Counted from the stretch's first letter, positions 7,838 to 16,889 are shown. The stretch: DNA of 64,000 nucleotides from an uncultured Oscillospiraceae bacterium (GCA_947588955.1 CANPYX010000002.1:1-64000); one strand, 5' to 3'. Notes: generated by a model not told the origin, from the sequence alone. Made by a program: numbers and translations.

Positions 7838-10063
7838 TTATTTCTTCCTGCGCCGTGACTGCTGGGGCTTGCGGGTGCGGCGGTAGCAATCGTCGCACAG
7901 CCTGCCCTTCTGGTAAAGGCCCAGAGGTTTGCCGCAGACGGCGCAGAAGCGGATGTTGTTTTTAAGGCGGGTGAGAAGTATCTCGTTTATCTCGTCTGCC
8001 ACGGCCTCGCGGGTCTCATAGAGCTTGTCCTCGTCCACGTCAAATTCAAAGGCCTTGGAGAAAGAGAAATACAGGTCCAGCTTTTTGTAGTACGTCTCAA
8101 GGTCGAGGAGCGTGGGGCTCTCGGCGGAGAGACCCGGCTGCTCAATGGGCTGGCCCTGCTGGTATTTTCTCAAAAGCTCAAAAAAAAGCCCCCGAAGCTC
8201 CTCGGAGTCCTCGTCAAAGGGGATGTTAGCGGCGCGAAGCTCCTGGTCCTTGGTGAAGGTGAAGCCAAGCTCGCGCATCTTTGAGATAATGGAGATGTAG
8301 CGGGAAATGTCCAGCTTCACGTAGGGCTCCACGGTAGGGAGCTTGTTCCACTCGGTGAGGACCTCAAGAAGGTCAAAGTCCACCTGGAGCACCAGCTCCG
8401 AAAAGCCCACAACGGCCTTTTCAATGGGAGGCACGGGGGCGGCGAGGCCCGCCTTGATGAAGGGGAGGTTCTGGGTAGCGCCCACATAGCCCCGGTTGTA
8501 CATCCCGTAGCGTCCGGCGCGCCCCGCGATTTGCTTTATCTCCTCCGGCTTCAACTCCCGCCGCTCCACGCCGTCAAACTTCTCAGTCTCCATGAAGATT
8601 ATACGCCGGATGGGGAGGTTCAGACCCATGCCGATGGCGTCGGTGGAGACGATATACTTCATGTCGCCGTTTAAAAATCCGTCCATCTGCCGCCGGCGGG
8701 TGGCGTAGGGCAGGGCGCCGTAGATTATCGCCGGCTCCTTGCCGTGGGAGCGCAGCTCCTCGGCAACGGACAGGACGCCCACCTTGGAGAAGGTGATAAG
8801 CGCGTCGCCGGGCTGGATGTTATTGGGGTCAACGGTGTAGCGCATGGGGACAAGGGGCACCCGGCGTTCATGGGTGATCACGGTGTAGGTGTCGCCGCAG
8901 GAGACGATGAGGCGCGTCAGTATATCCTCGGCCTCCGGAGCGGCGCACAGGTGCACCTCGGGAGCAAGAACGCCCAGAATGGCGCGTGTCCAGGCGTAGC
9001 CGCGCTGGGGGTCGGCTATCATCTGGCACTCGTCAATGACCGCCACGTCAAAACGGCGTTTCAGGTCCAGCTTTTCGGCTGTGGCGGAGACGTGAGTGTC
9101 ACCGGGGCGGTGATCCTCCTCCTCGCCGGTGGTGAGGGAGCAGTCGATGTGGGCGTCTAAAAGCGTCTCCTGGGTCTCCAGGGCGAGAAGGCGCAGCGGA
9201 CCTAAGTATATGCCTGTGGGCGCTTCCATGAGCCTTACAAGCCCCGCGTAGGTCTTTCCCGTGTTTGTGCCGCCGATGTGTATGATGAAATGGCGGCGCA
9301 TGGCGCGGGCATCGGGGTATTCGTCCCTGGGGTTCAGCGCCACAAGAAGGGAGAGTGAGGTGCGGATGGCGCGGGGGACGTACCAGACGGACCAGACCTT
9401 GGAAAGCCCGTCCTTGAAAAGCATACCCAATGGGAAGTCGGGGGAGCGGAGCATATCGTAAAGGCTGTCCTCGGATTCAACGCCGTGGAGCTCGCGGATG
9501 GTGTTTTCTGACAGCGCCCGAAGGACGTGGGGATACCTCTCCAAAAGCTCGGCCGCCTTTGGATCGTCGGGGTTGCGCTTTAAATACGGGCAGGCACGGG
9601 CAAGGGACATGAGCGACGCCCTCACCACGGCGGCGGGGCGGGCCTGCTCCAGGGAGAGAAATTCGCCTATCCAGGAATAGTTCTGGCTCTTACCGGCGGA
9701 GGCATACGCCTCGCTTACGCTGCCCAGCCTCTTCATTATGGCGTTGTGGTAGTGGCGGGCAAGGAGAGAGGCGGCGCTGTCGTCCCAAGAAACGCTTTCA
9801 AAAGAGGCGTTGAAGCTGTCTCTCAGCGCCCCGGGGTCTATCCTCGGCGCGCTCTCACGCGGCAGCTGGACGCGGACGACGCGGTTTTCCCGGAACTCCT
9901 CGGTGAGCTCGGCAGCCAGAACGTCGGTCCTTTTCCACACCGGCATACGCCCGCCGGAACGGGAGGGTACATGCTTGGGCGGCGGAAGAAGCTCCCTTAC
10001 CAGCCCTTTCGTCCAGCCCCGCGCCTTCAGCGCGGAGAGAGACCAGTTTTTAGCTCCGCTCAA
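7838..10063 (-). CDS. Suv3-like ATP-dependent RNA helicase
   Basis: 741 residues. The helicase core resembles mitochondrial Suv3 rather than the usual bacterial DEAD or RecQ enzymes: motif I GGTNTGKTYAGL, motif Ia LGPLRLLALE, motif II VIDECQMIADPQRGYAWTRA (DExQ type), the HLCAAPEA segment, motif V GMGLNLPIRRIIF and motif VI QIAGRAGRYG. An N-terminal region of about 250 residues is poorly conserved to my eye. The C-terminus (FCAVCGKPLGLYQKGRLCDDC) has four cysteines arranged as a zinc ribbon followed by a basic tail RRTRKPQQSRRRKK, probably RNA-binding. Role inferred: RNA unwinding in turnover. The start is TTG 10063 with AAGGGAGGG six bases upstream. Confidence 0.88.
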   Translation of the reverse strand: MSGAKNWSLSALKARGWTKGLVRELLPPPKHVPSRSGGRMPVWKRTDVLAAELTEEFRENRVVRVQLPRESAPRIDPGALRDSFNASFESVSWDDSAASLLARHYHNAIMKRLGSVSEAYASAGKSQNYSWIGEFLSLEQARPAAVVRASLMSLARACPYLKRNPDDPKAAELLERYPHVLRALSENTIRELHGVESEDSLYDMLRSPDFPLGMLFKDGLSKVWSVWYVPRAIRTSLSLLVALNPRDEYPDARAMRRHFIIHIGGTNTGKTYAGLVRLMEAPTGIYLGPLRLLALETQETLLDAHIDCSLTTGEEEDHRPGDTHVSATAEKLDLKRRFDVAVIDECQMIADPQRGYAWTRAILGVLAPEVHLCAAPEAEDILTRLIVSCGDTYTVITHERRVPLVPMRYTVDPNNIQPGDALITFSKVGVLSVAEELRSHGKEPAIIYGALPYATRRRQMDGFLNGDMKYIVSTDAIGMGLNLPIRRIIFMETEKFDGVERRELKPEEIKQIAGRAGRYGMYNRGYVGATQNLPFIKAGLAAPVPPIEKAVVGFSELVLQVDFDLLEVLTEWNKLPTVEPYVKLDISRYISIISKMRELGFTFTKDQELRAANIPFDEDSEELRGLFFELLRKYQQGQPIEQPGLSAESPTLLDLETYYKKLDLYFSFSKAFEFDVDEDKLYETREAVADEINEILLTRLKNNIRFCAVCGKPLGLYQKGRLCDDCYRRTRKPQQSRRRKK

Positions 10064-10091
10064 GGTTATCCCTCCCTTCGTAAGTTAATAT

Positions 10092-10111
10092 GGCGGGCCT
10101 GTGGACCCGCC
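10092..10111. repeat. REP-like palindrome, copy 1
   Basis: GGCGGGCC-TGTG-GACCCGCC, an 8-bp stem with one mismatch. It is a near-copy, same orientation, of the palindrome at 10243-10262. The 130 bases between the copies include a second symmetrical stretch (AAAGGCCTTTGGCCTTT, about 10124-10141) and no gene I trust. Confidence 0.75.
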
Positions 10112-10242
10112 TCAGCCTTTCGACAAAGGCCTTTGGCCTTTGCCGACAAGGGGAACGTGCGGGTAAATTTCTCCGACGTACATGCCGCCGGAAAAATATA
10201 TGATATGGGGCTACTCTTTTTTGGGGTTTGTCAACAATCTAT

Positions 10243-10262
10243 GGCGGGTCTGTGGACCCGCC
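10243..10262. repeat. REP-like palindrome, copy 2
   Basis: GGCGGGTC-TGTG-GACCCGCC, a perfect 8-bp stem and 4-base loop just downstream of the ymdB stop. With copy 1 it brackets the leader of the helicase gene; without a T-run it is a doubtful terminator. Confidence 0.75.
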
Positions 10263-10265
10263 TGA

Positions 10266-11036
10266 TTATTTGACGACGCGTAATGTCTCCACCGTCAGGC
10301 ATTTTCCTGTCGCGTTGTCTATTTCAAAAAGCGCGCCCTCAAGCTTCCTCGCTCCGCCGGGGGCGGAGTACGGGGTACGGAGCGGGTCGCCGAGGAAAAG
10401 CCGGACGGATTGCTCAGGCTTAATCCCCAGAACGGAATCCGCGGCGCCGGTCATGCCCAGATCCGTGACAAAGCCGGTACCCAACGGAAGCACGCGGGCG
10501 TCGGAGGTCTGGACGTGGGTGTGGGTTCCCCATAGGGCGGATGCCCGCCCGTCCAGGTGCCACGCCAGGGCGCCCTTTTCGCTTGTCGCCTCGGCGTGGA
10601 AGTCTACAAGGATAATTTTAGCCGTCAAACGCTTCAATATCCGCTCCGCCTCAAAAAAAGGGCTCTCGGCGGGGTCCATTCCAAGCCTGCCGATGAGATT
10701 TATGACGGCGACACCCCCAAAGGGCGTGTCAAATTCGCCCCATCCCACGCCGGGAGCCGAGGGGGAGAGGTTGGCGGGCCTTAAAATATTCGCTCTTTCC
10801 TCAAGATGTGGTATGATGGAGCCCTGGCGGAAAGCGTGGTTGCCGAGAGTTATCACATCTGCGCCGGCTGAAAATATGTCCTCCGCCTCATCCGGCGTGA
10901 TGCCGGACATATGTGCGTTTTCTCCGTTGACGACGCAGAAATCCGCCTTTTTTTCTTTTCGGAGCGCCCAAAGCGCGCGCCGCAGGCAGTCAATGCCGGG
11001 CTCTCCCACCACGTCGCCTATCGCAAGAATTCTCAT
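10266..11036 (-). CDS. ymdB: YmdB-family metallophosphoesterase (2',3'-cNMP phosphodiesterase)
   Basis: 256 residues, the usual family length. Metal ligands are in place: Asp in ILAIGDVVGEPG, Glu/Asn in VVNGENAHMSGI, Asn-His in TLGNHAF, His in VDFHAEATSEK and the HxH in GTHTHVQTSDAR. Bacillus YmdB hydrolyses 2',3'-cyclic nucleotides and affects biofilm and sporulation decisions. Here the gene follows the lipid-kinase gene with a four-base overlap and precedes the Suv3-like helicase gene, so an RNA-turnover setting is plausible. In many Clostridia ymdB is next to rny (RNase Y); that gene is not in this window. Confidence 0.92.
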   Translation of the reverse strand: MRILAIGDVVGEPGIDCLRRALWALRKEKKADFCVVNGENAHMSGITPDEAEDIFSAGADVITLGNHAFRQGSIIPHLEERANILRPANLSPSAPGVGWGEFDTPFGGVAVINLIGRLGMDPAESPFFEAERILKRLTAKIILVDFHAEATSEKGALAWHLDGRASALWGTHTHVQTSDARVLPLGTGFVTDLGMTGAADSVLGIKPEQSVRLFLGDPLRTPYSAPGGARKLEGALFEIDNATGKCLTVETLRVVK

Positions 11037-11938
11037 ATTCCGTTACCCACGGAGATACGCACGGCGCGGCGGTGGTTCACGATGTCTACGCTCCGGTATA
11101 TTCCGCCGTCCTCGCCGTCGCGCGTCCACTGCACGTCGCCGTCAAAGGAGAAGCTTATGCGGCTTGTATGGAGCAGGGTCACATTGTCAGAGTTGAAGTT
11201 TCGCTTTAAGATGTTGGCAAGGGTGTCGTTGAGCTCCACGATGTTGCGAGGCTTGCGTATGAGCAGAACCTCAAAGAGCCCGTCGTCCAGGGAGACGTTG
11301 TCCTCGTCGAATTTCACGATCCCGCCGGCGACTGTCAGGGAATTGGTGACAAAGCCAAAAAGCAGGTCGCCCTCGATGTATCCCCCGTCATACCATACCC
11401 TTGTGTGGTGGGCGGTGATCTCCGTGAGCTTCCCCAGCGCCTCCATAAGGTACGCCAGGTATCCGAAGGTGTTCTTTGCCGCCTGCGGGGTGGTAAAGGG
11501 CACGTTTGTAAAGGTGCCAAATGCCGCGACATAGCCGAAGTAATCCTGTCCCAGCTGTCCCACGTCAAGCACACGCGGCTCAGAACAGACGGTGAGGTTT
11601 TCAATGGCGTCCCTGGGCGTCTTTGGAATGGAGAGGGAGGTCGCCATGTCGTTCGTGGTGCCCAGCGGGATATAGCTTATGCCGGGACGCGCGTCAGGGG
11701 AGAGGCGCATAAGGCCGGATATGACCTCGTTCAGCGTGCCGTCTCCGCCGGTGCAAACCACACGCTCCACGCCTGGACCGTATTTTTCGGCAAAGTCCGA
11801 GGCGTCGCCCCGCTTTTCGGTTATGCACACGCCCACATTCTCCCCTCCCGCGCAAAGGGCGGAGAGGATGTCGATGAGCACGTTCTTTGCCCGCCCTTTT
11901 CCGGAGACGGGATTGACGATGAGTAGGGTTTTTGACAT
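11033..11938 (-). CDS. Diacylglycerol/lipid kinase family protein (DgkB/YegS-like)
   Basis: 301 residues. The N-terminus TLLIVNPVSGKGRAKN and the nucleotide-binding loop VVCTGGDGTLNEVISGL are the family signatures, followed by LGTTNDMATSLSIP. Enzymes of this fold phosphorylate diacylglycerol or related lipids at the inner membrane face and recycle lipid head groups from teichoic-acid synthesis. The C-terminal beta-sandwich (about residues 135-300) is present. ATG 11938 has GAAAGGTAG upstream. It lies 48 bases after serA and overlaps ymdB, so serC-serA-dgk-ymdB may share a transcript. Confidence 0.9.
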   Translation of the reverse strand: MSKTLLIVNPVSGKGRAKNVLIDILSALCAGGENVGVCITEKRGDASDFAEKYGPGVERVVCTGGDGTLNEVISGLMRLSPDARPGISYIPLGTTNDMATSLSIPKTPRDAIENLTVCSEPRVLDVGQLGQDYFGYVAAFGTFTNVPFTTPQAAKNTFGYLAYLMEALGKLTEITAHHTRVWYDGGYIEGDLLFGFVTNSLTVAGGIVKFDEDNVSLDDGLFEVLLIRKPRNIVELNDTLANILKRNFNSDNVTLLHTSRISFSFDGDVQWTRDGEDGGIYRSVDIVNHRRAVRISVGNGI

Positions 11939-11986
11939 AAAAACTACCTTTCAGTATAGAGGGGCGGCATCCGGCGGGCGAGACGC

Positions 11987-13162
11987 TTACTTCGCGTCGA
12001 TGACGCGCACGCGCACAACGCCATTTATCGCTTTGACCGCGTCGGTGAGGGAGCTGTCAGGCTGTTCGCCCAGCTCCAGCATGGTGTAGCTTATCTTACT
12101 GCCCTTAAAGGAGGAGTTGACCATGTTTTCGATGTTGAGCCCCTGACCCGATACGGCAGCGGTTATCTTGGCAATCATTGAGGGGACGTTCTTGTGGAAC
12201 ACGCAAAGACGGGCAAGGCGGGAGGGGGACATGACAGCCTTCCCGAAGTTCACGGAGTTGTTTATGTTGCCGTTTTCGATGTAGTCCCGCGCTTCCTGCG
12301 CCGCCATAACAGCGCAGTTCTCCTCGGACTCCCAGGTGGTTCCGCCCAGGTGCGGCGTCATGACCACGTTCTTTGTGCCGATGAGGGTGTTGGTGGGGAA
12401 GTCGGTGACGAAGCGCGCCACCTTGCCGGTGTTGAGGGCGGCGCGTATGGCGTCCTCGTTGACTACCTGTTGGCGGGCGTAGTTTATTATGCGCACGCCG
12501 TCCTTCATTTTTGAGAGGAATTCGGCGTTTACCATGTCGCGCGTCTCGTCGGTGAGGGGGACATGGAGGGTTATAAAGTCGCAGTCGCAAAGGTCCTCAA
12601 GCCTGTCTACCCTGACAACCTTGTTGGAGATGGCCCACGCCGCGTCCACGGAGAGGTAGGGGTCATAGCCGTACACGTCCATGCCCAGGTGTTGGCAGAT
12701 GTTGGACACGCGGCGTCCTACGTTGCCCATTCCGATGACGCCTATCTTCTTGCCCATGTACTCAGGACCGGCAAACTGCTTTTTTACCTTTTCCATGACC
12801 ACGGAGACGTCCCGCTCCTTTGTGTCAAAGTTCAGGACCCACTGAATGGCGCCCAGGATGTCGCGGCACGCCATTCCCAGCGCCATGAGGAATATCTCCT
12901 TGACGCCGTTGGCGTTGCCGCCTGGGGTGTTGAACACCACAACGCCCATCTCCGCAAGCTTCTCCAGGGGTATGGTGTTGACGCCTATACCGGCGCGGGC
13001 GACGCACAGGAGCCTGTCGCCGAATTCGTAGTCCAGCAGGGAGGAGGCGCGGACGAAGATGACCTCCGGGTTTTCCAGATCCTCGCCCACGTCGTACTTT
13101 GTCGGGTCAAGTATGGCGCGGCAGGCGGGGGAGATGTTGTTGATGGTTTTTATTTTGATCAT
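11987..13162 (-). CDS. serA: D-3-phosphoglycerate dehydrogenase with ACT domain
   Basis: 391 residues from ATG 13162, which has GAGGT upstream; a TTG further upstream (13195) is less likely. First step of serine biosynthesis, 3-phosphoglycerate to 3-phosphohydroxypyruvate with NAD. The Rossmann motif is GVIGMGNVGRRVSNICQHLG, the catalytic Arg is in IINYARQQVVNE and the His in VMTPHLGGTTWESEEN. Residues about 320-391 form a C-terminal ACT domain (NVPSMIAKITAAVSGQGLNI), the usual site of serine feedback control. It follows serC on the same strand. Confidence 0.95.
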   Translation of the reverse strand: MIKIKTINNISPACRAILDPTKYDVGEDLENPEVIFVRASSLLDYEFGDRLLCVARAGIGVNTIPLEKLAEMGVVVFNTPGGNANGVKEIFLMALGMACRDILGAIQWVLNFDTKERDVSVVMEKVKKQFAGPEYMGKKIGVIGMGNVGRRVSNICQHLGMDVYGYDPYLSVDAAWAISNKVVRVDRLEDLCDCDFITLHVPLTDETRDMVNAEFLSKMKDGVRIINYARQQVVNEDAIRAALNTGKVARFVTDFPTNTLIGTKNVVMTPHLGGTTWESEENCAVMAAQEARDYIENGNINNSVNFGKAVMSPSRLARLCVFHKNVPSMIAKITAAVSGQGLNIENMVNSSFKGSKISYTMLELGEQPDSSLTDAVKAINGVVRVRVIDAK

Positions 13163-13222
13163 AATTATATACCTCAAATCAGTATGGATATTCAAAGCTT
13201 TTGCGCCGTTTATGCCGCGGCT

Positions 13223-14308
13223 TTATCTGTTGCGCGCCTCAAACTCGCCCATGAAGTCCACGAGCATTTTTACGCCCTCCACCGGCATGGCGTTGTATAT
13301 GGAGGCGCGCATACCGCCGACTATGCGGTGGCCCGCCAGGGAGACGAGCCCCTTTGATGCCGCCTCCTTTACGAATGCGGCGTCCAGGTCGGGAGATGAG
13401 GTGCGGAAGGTGACGTTCATTTTCGAGCGTGAGCCGGGCTCGGCACAGCCGGTAAACATTTTTGAGTTGTCCAGGAAATCGTAAAGCATTGAGGCGCGCT
13501 CATTGCGAAGCTCCTCCATTCCATGCACTCCTCCCATCTCCTTCACCCACTTGAGCACGAGCCCCAGCATGTAGATGTTGTAGGTGGGGGGCGTGTTGTA
13601 CATGGAGTTCTTGTCTATGGCGGTCCTGTAGCTCAAAATCGTGGGCGTAAAGGGGAGCTCGTGACCGGCGAGGGACTTGTCGATGATGACTGCCGCCATG
13701 CCCGCCGGCGCCATATTCTTCTGTACACCGGCGTAAATGACGCCGTGTGAGGCTATGTCCACGGGCTTTGAGAGTATGTTTGAGCTCATGTCCGAGACCA
13801 CGGGGCAGGGAGCCTTGGGGACGTAATCCCACTCAGTACCGTAGATGGTGTTGTTGGCGCAGTAGTGGAAATATGAGGCGTCGTCGCTGAGCATGAGCTC
13901 GCTCTGGCGCGGTATACGTGTGTGCTTTATGTCCGTGGTGTCGGCGGCAACGCGGACTGTGCCGTATTTTTTCGCCTCTTTGGCGGCAAGGCCGGAGAAG
14001 TTTCCGGTTATGGCGTAGTCGGCGGAGCCCGTCCTGCCTATGAGGTTCATGGCGACCGCGGCAAACTGCCCCGTGGCGCCGCCCTGCATGAAGATGATCT
14101 CGTGTGTGTCGGGTACGGACAGGACTTCACGCATAAGCGACTTCGTCTCGTCAAATATGTCCTGATACGCTTTGGAGCGGTGGGACATCTCCATTACGGA
14201 CATACCGGTTCCGCCGAAATTTTTGAGCTCCCCGGCGGCTCTCTCCAGCACCGGAAGCGGAAGCATGGAGGGTCCGGCGGAGAAATTGTAGATCCTTTCG
14301 TTGAACAT
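13223..14308 (-). CDS. serC: Phosphoserine aminotransferase
   Basis: 361 residues, normal for SerC. It begins IYNFSAGPSMLPLPVLERA, has FMQGGATGQFAAVAMNL, and the PLP lysine in IYAGVQKNMAPAGMAAVI; GHRIVGGMRASIYNAMP near the end is characteristic. It transaminates phosphohydroxypyruvate to phosphoserine (second step of serine synthesis) and can serve PLP synthesis. Its own promoter lies upstream, overlapping the end of mtaB; serA follows 60 bases on. A third enzyme, SerB, is not in the window. Confidence 0.96.
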   Translation of the reverse strand: MFNERIYNFSAGPSMLPLPVLERAAGELKNFGGTGMSVMEMSHRSKAYQDIFDETKSLMREVLSVPDTHEIIFMQGGATGQFAAVAMNLIGRTGSADYAITGNFSGLAAKEAKKYGTVRVAADTTDIKHTRIPRQSELMLSDDASYFHYCANNTIYGTEWDYVPKAPCPVVSDMSSNILSKPVDIASHGVIYAGVQKNMAPAGMAAVIIDKSLAGHELPFTPTILSYRTAIDKNSMYNTPPTYNIYMLGLVLKWVKEMGGVHGMEELRNERASMLYDFLDNSKMFTGCAEPGSRSKMNVTFRTSSPDLDAAFVKEAASKGLVSLAGHRIVGGMRASIYNAMPVEGVKMLVDFMGEFEARNR

Positions 14309-14350
14309 GGAACAGCTCTCCCTTGAAGCTAATCTTCTTTAATAAAGTAA

Positions 14351-14379
14351 ATTATACATAATTACAGAGAATTTTACAA
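14351..14379 (-). promoter_or_regulatory. Promoter of serC-serA
   Basis: On the minus strand TTGTAA (14379-14374), 17 bases, TATAAT (14356-14351). The -35 box overlaps the stop codon of mtaB. Confidence 0.8.
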
Positions 14380-15657
14380 GAGGGCATTTCCCCAAAGCGC
14401 CCCGTTCTCAGCGCCGGTGATTTGTACATTTACCACAGCGTTGTGAAGATTCTCCCCCTTTGCGTGGACCAGGACGTAATTTCCCGCGTGGCCTGACCAG
14501 TATCCGTTTTCCTCGGCTTCAAAGAGGACCGGGAGCGTCCTGCCCACCTGTGAGACCAAAAACGCGTCTCTCATGCGGCGGGCAAGAGCGCCGGCGGTAC
14601 GGGCGCGGGACTCCTTCAGCGCCCGTGGCAGCTGCTCCATGGACGCTGCGGCGGTGCCTGGGCGGAGGGAGTAGGGGAAGACGTGCATGGAGCTGAAAGC
14701 GCATTTCTCGATAAAGGCGAGAGTTTCGGAAAACTCCTCCTCTGTCTCGCCGGGAAAGCCGGTTATCAGGTCTGCGGTTATGCCGCAGTTGTCAAAGGTC
14801 GAGCGAAGAAGCTCCACGGCTTCATAAAAGCGTGCGGTGTCATATTTGCGCTTCATACGCTCCAGCGTGGCGTCACAGCCGCTTTGCAGTGACAGATGGA
14901 AGTGGGGGCACAGGTTGGGAAGGGCGGAGAGCTCCCGGCAGAAGTCCTCCGTGACGACGCGGGGCTCCAGGGAGCCTAAACGTATGCGGCAGGAGGGCGC
15001 GGCTTTTGCCACCGCCTTTACAGCGTCCACAAGAGTTGGCTTTCCGGGGAGGTCCGTGCCGTAGGAGGCTATCTCGATGCCGGTGAGGACTATCTCCCGA
15101 CAGCCCTCCGCCATGAGCCTCGCGGACTCCGAGGCGCAGTCTTCAAGCTCCAGGGAGCGCACTCTCCCCCTGGTGTAGGGTATGACGCAGTAGGCGCAGA
15201 AGTTTACGCACCCGTCCTCGATCTTGAGAAGCGCGCGGGTACGTGAGGCGGGACTTCCGGCGGGGAGGAGCTCGAAGGAGCGCCGGTCGAAGGCGTTGTC
15301 CACGCGAAGGACGCTTTGCCGCTCCACAAGAGCCCTGTCCAGCGCCGCCACAAAGCCCGATTTGTCGCCGGTGCCGTAAACAATGTCCCCAAGCTCCGAC
15401 GCCGCCTTTGCCTCCGCCTGGCTCCAACAGCCGCAGACGGCAACCAGCGCGCCGGGGTTCAACTCGGAAAGCCGCCTTATCGCCTGCCGCGACTTGCGCC
15501 CGGCCTCGGCGGTGACGGCGCAGGTGTTTATGACTATGGCGTCAAGTCCCGTCTCGTCTTCCGTGACGGTGTGTCCGAGATTTGTGAGCATCGTCGCCAT
15601 GGCCTGGGATTCAAACTGATTTACCTTACAGCCCAGGGTGTGAATGTGTATTCTCAT
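14374..15657 (-). CDS. mtaB: tRNA t6A37 methylthiotransferase MtaB (radical SAM)
   Basis: 427 residues. The N-terminal UPF0004 domain starts IHTLGCKVNQFESQAM with Cys ligands, including VINTCAVT and AVCGCWSQ. The radical-SAM motif is CVNFCAYC in EDGCVNFCAYCVIPYTRG, i.e. Cx3Cx2C. A C-terminal TRAM-like segment follows from about residue 365. It adds the methylthio group to t6A37 of ANN-decoding tRNAs, using two iron-sulfur clusters. The cysteine desulfurase encoded divergently, 82 bases away, is a natural supplier of the sulfur; that link is inference. Confidence 0.93.
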   Translation of the reverse strand: MRIHIHTLGCKVNQFESQAMATMLTNLGHTVTEDETGLDAIVINTCAVTAEAGRKSRQAIRRLSELNPGALVAVCGCWSQAEAKAASELGDIVYGTGDKSGFVAALDRALVERQSVLRVDNAFDRRSFELLPAGSPASRTRALLKIEDGCVNFCAYCVIPYTRGRVRSLELEDCASESARLMAEGCREIVLTGIEIASYGTDLPGKPTLVDAVKAVAKAAPSCRIRLGSLEPRVVTEDFCRELSALPNLCPHFHLSLQSGCDATLERMKRKYDTARFYEAVELLRSTFDNCGITADLITGFPGETEEEFSETLAFIEKCAFSSMHVFPYSLRPGTAAASMEQLPRALKESRARTAGALARRMRDAFLVSQVGRTLPVLFEAEENGYWSGHAGNYVLVHAKGENLHNAVVNVQITGAENGALWGNALL

Positions 15658-15664
15658 AATGATA

Positions 15665-15693
15665 TTGTCCTAAATAAAAATTCGGTGTATAAT
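15665..15693 (+). promoter_or_regulatory. Promoter of the cysteine desulfurase gene
   Basis: TTGTCC (15665-15670), 17 bases, TATAAT (15688-15693). It faces away from and interleaves with the mtaB promoter. Confidence 0.75.
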
Positions 15694-15698
15694 CTGGT

Positions 15699-15727
15699 AT
15701 TATAGTATAAAGCTTTGTGTAAATCAA
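15699..15727 (-). promoter_or_regulatory. Promoter of mtaB
   Basis: Minus strand TTGATT (15727-15722), 17 bases, TATAAT (15704-15699). The divergent intergenic space is only 82 bases. Confidence 0.75.
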
Positions 15728-15739
15728 GGAGAAAACGCC

Positions 15740-16876
15740 ATGATTTATTTTGACAACGCCGCCACCACAATGCCCTGCACTGAGGCTGTGGAGGCAGTGA
15801 CAAGGGCGCTTACGGAGGAGTACGGCAACCCGTCCTCTGGCTATGCCCTGGGGAGAAGAGCCGCGGAGGAGCTGAGGCGCGCCAGGGAGAGCGTCGCTAA
15901 GGCTGTGGGGTGCGACGCCTCCGAGCTCATATTCACCTCCGGCGGCACCGAGGGGGACAATATGGCGATACGCGGCGCGGCTTACCTTCAGCGCCATAAG
16001 CTCAGGCACATCATCACCTCCCAGGCGGAGCACGACGCGGTTAGAAAGACGTGCCTCAGCCTTCAGGCACAGGGCTATGAGGTCACGTTCCTGAAGCCTG
16101 ACAGGTCCGGCAGAATATCCGTTGATGCCGTAATGGGGGCGCTGAGGGAGGACACGGGGCTCATTTCGCTCATGCTTGTGAACAACGAGACGGGGGCTGT
16201 CTCGGATATTGCCGCCATATCCTCGGCGGTGAGGCGCGTATCCCCGCGCGTTTTAGTCCATTCGGACTGCGTCCAGGCACTTTTGAAGGTGCCCTTCACA
16301 CCAAAAAAGCTGGGCGCGGATTTGGTGACGGTGAGCTCCCACAAGATACACGGACCCAAGGGCGCAGGGGCGCTCTACGTCCGCCGGGGACTGCGGCTGC
16401 CTCCGCTGGTCACAGGCGGCGGGCAGGAGGGGGAGGTCCGCCCCGGAACGGAGCCCATGCCGGCGATACTTGGCTTCGGCGCCGCGGCGAAGGCGTGCAG
16501 GACAACCTTCGTGGAGGACGCCGGGCGCATGAGGGGGATAAAGGAACACCTGGTATCTGAGCTTCCCTCGGCGATACCGGGGCTTCAAATAATCGGCGAG
16601 AGCGGCGCGCCGCATATCCTGAGCATTTCCCTGCCGGGGTACAAAAGCGAGGTCATAATGAACCTCCTGGACGCCAGGGGAATATGCGTATCCAAGTCCT
16701 CAGCCTGCCGCAGGGGGGCAAGGAGCCACGTACTTGAGGCCATGGGGGAGAGCACGGAGGTCATAGACGGGGCTGTCCGCGTGAGCCTGTCAAGATTCTC
16801 CACAACGGAGGAGGCGGAAACCTTTATCCGTGAGCTCAAGGCCGCCGCGGGTACTCTGAGGGTGAAGCTGAAATAA
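15740..16876 (+). CDS. Cysteine desulfurase (NifS/IscS-like)
   Basis: 378 residues. It begins YFDNAATTMPCTEAVEAV, has FTSGGTEGDNMAIRGA, the PLP lysine in VSSHKIHGPKGAGALYV and the catalytic cysteine in CVSKSSACRRGARSHV. It takes sulfur from cysteine as an enzyme persulfide for Fe-S clusters or tRNA thiolation. The Cys loop is moderately long (SSACRRGARS), between group I and II forms. No IscU or thiI neighbour is present. AAGGAG at 15726-15731 precedes ATG 15740. Confidence 0.93.
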   Translation: MIYFDNAATTMPCTEAVEAVTRALTEEYGNPSSGYALGRRAAEELRRARESVAKAVGCDASELIFTSGGTEGDNMAIRGAAYLQRHKLRHIITSQAEHDAVRKTCLSLQAQGYEVTFLKPDRSGRISVDAVMGALREDTGLISLMLVNNETGAVSDIAAISSAVRRVSPRVLVHSDCVQALLKVPFTPKKLGADLVTVSSHKIHGPKGAGALYVRRGLRLPPLVTGGGQEGEVRPGTEPMPAILGFGAAAKACRTTFVEDAGRMRGIKEHLVSELPSAIPGLQIIGESGAPHILSISLPGYKSEVIMNLLDARGICVSKSSACRRGARSHVLEAMGESTEVIDGAVRVSLSRFSTTEEAETFIRELKAAAGTLRVKLK

Positions 16877-16889
16877 GTCCTTTTTAATA

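Noticed and set aside
10130..10210. Small minus-strand ORF (about 23 codons, MYVGEIYPHVPLVGKG) in the helicase leader
   Set aside because: It has no convincing ribosome site and lies within the repeat-rich interval; I treat it as a chance reading of the REP-like region.
13163..13195. Upstream TTG start for serA (11 extra residues)
   Set aside because: The extra peptide is not part of the family and the ATG at 13162 has a proper GAGGT site.
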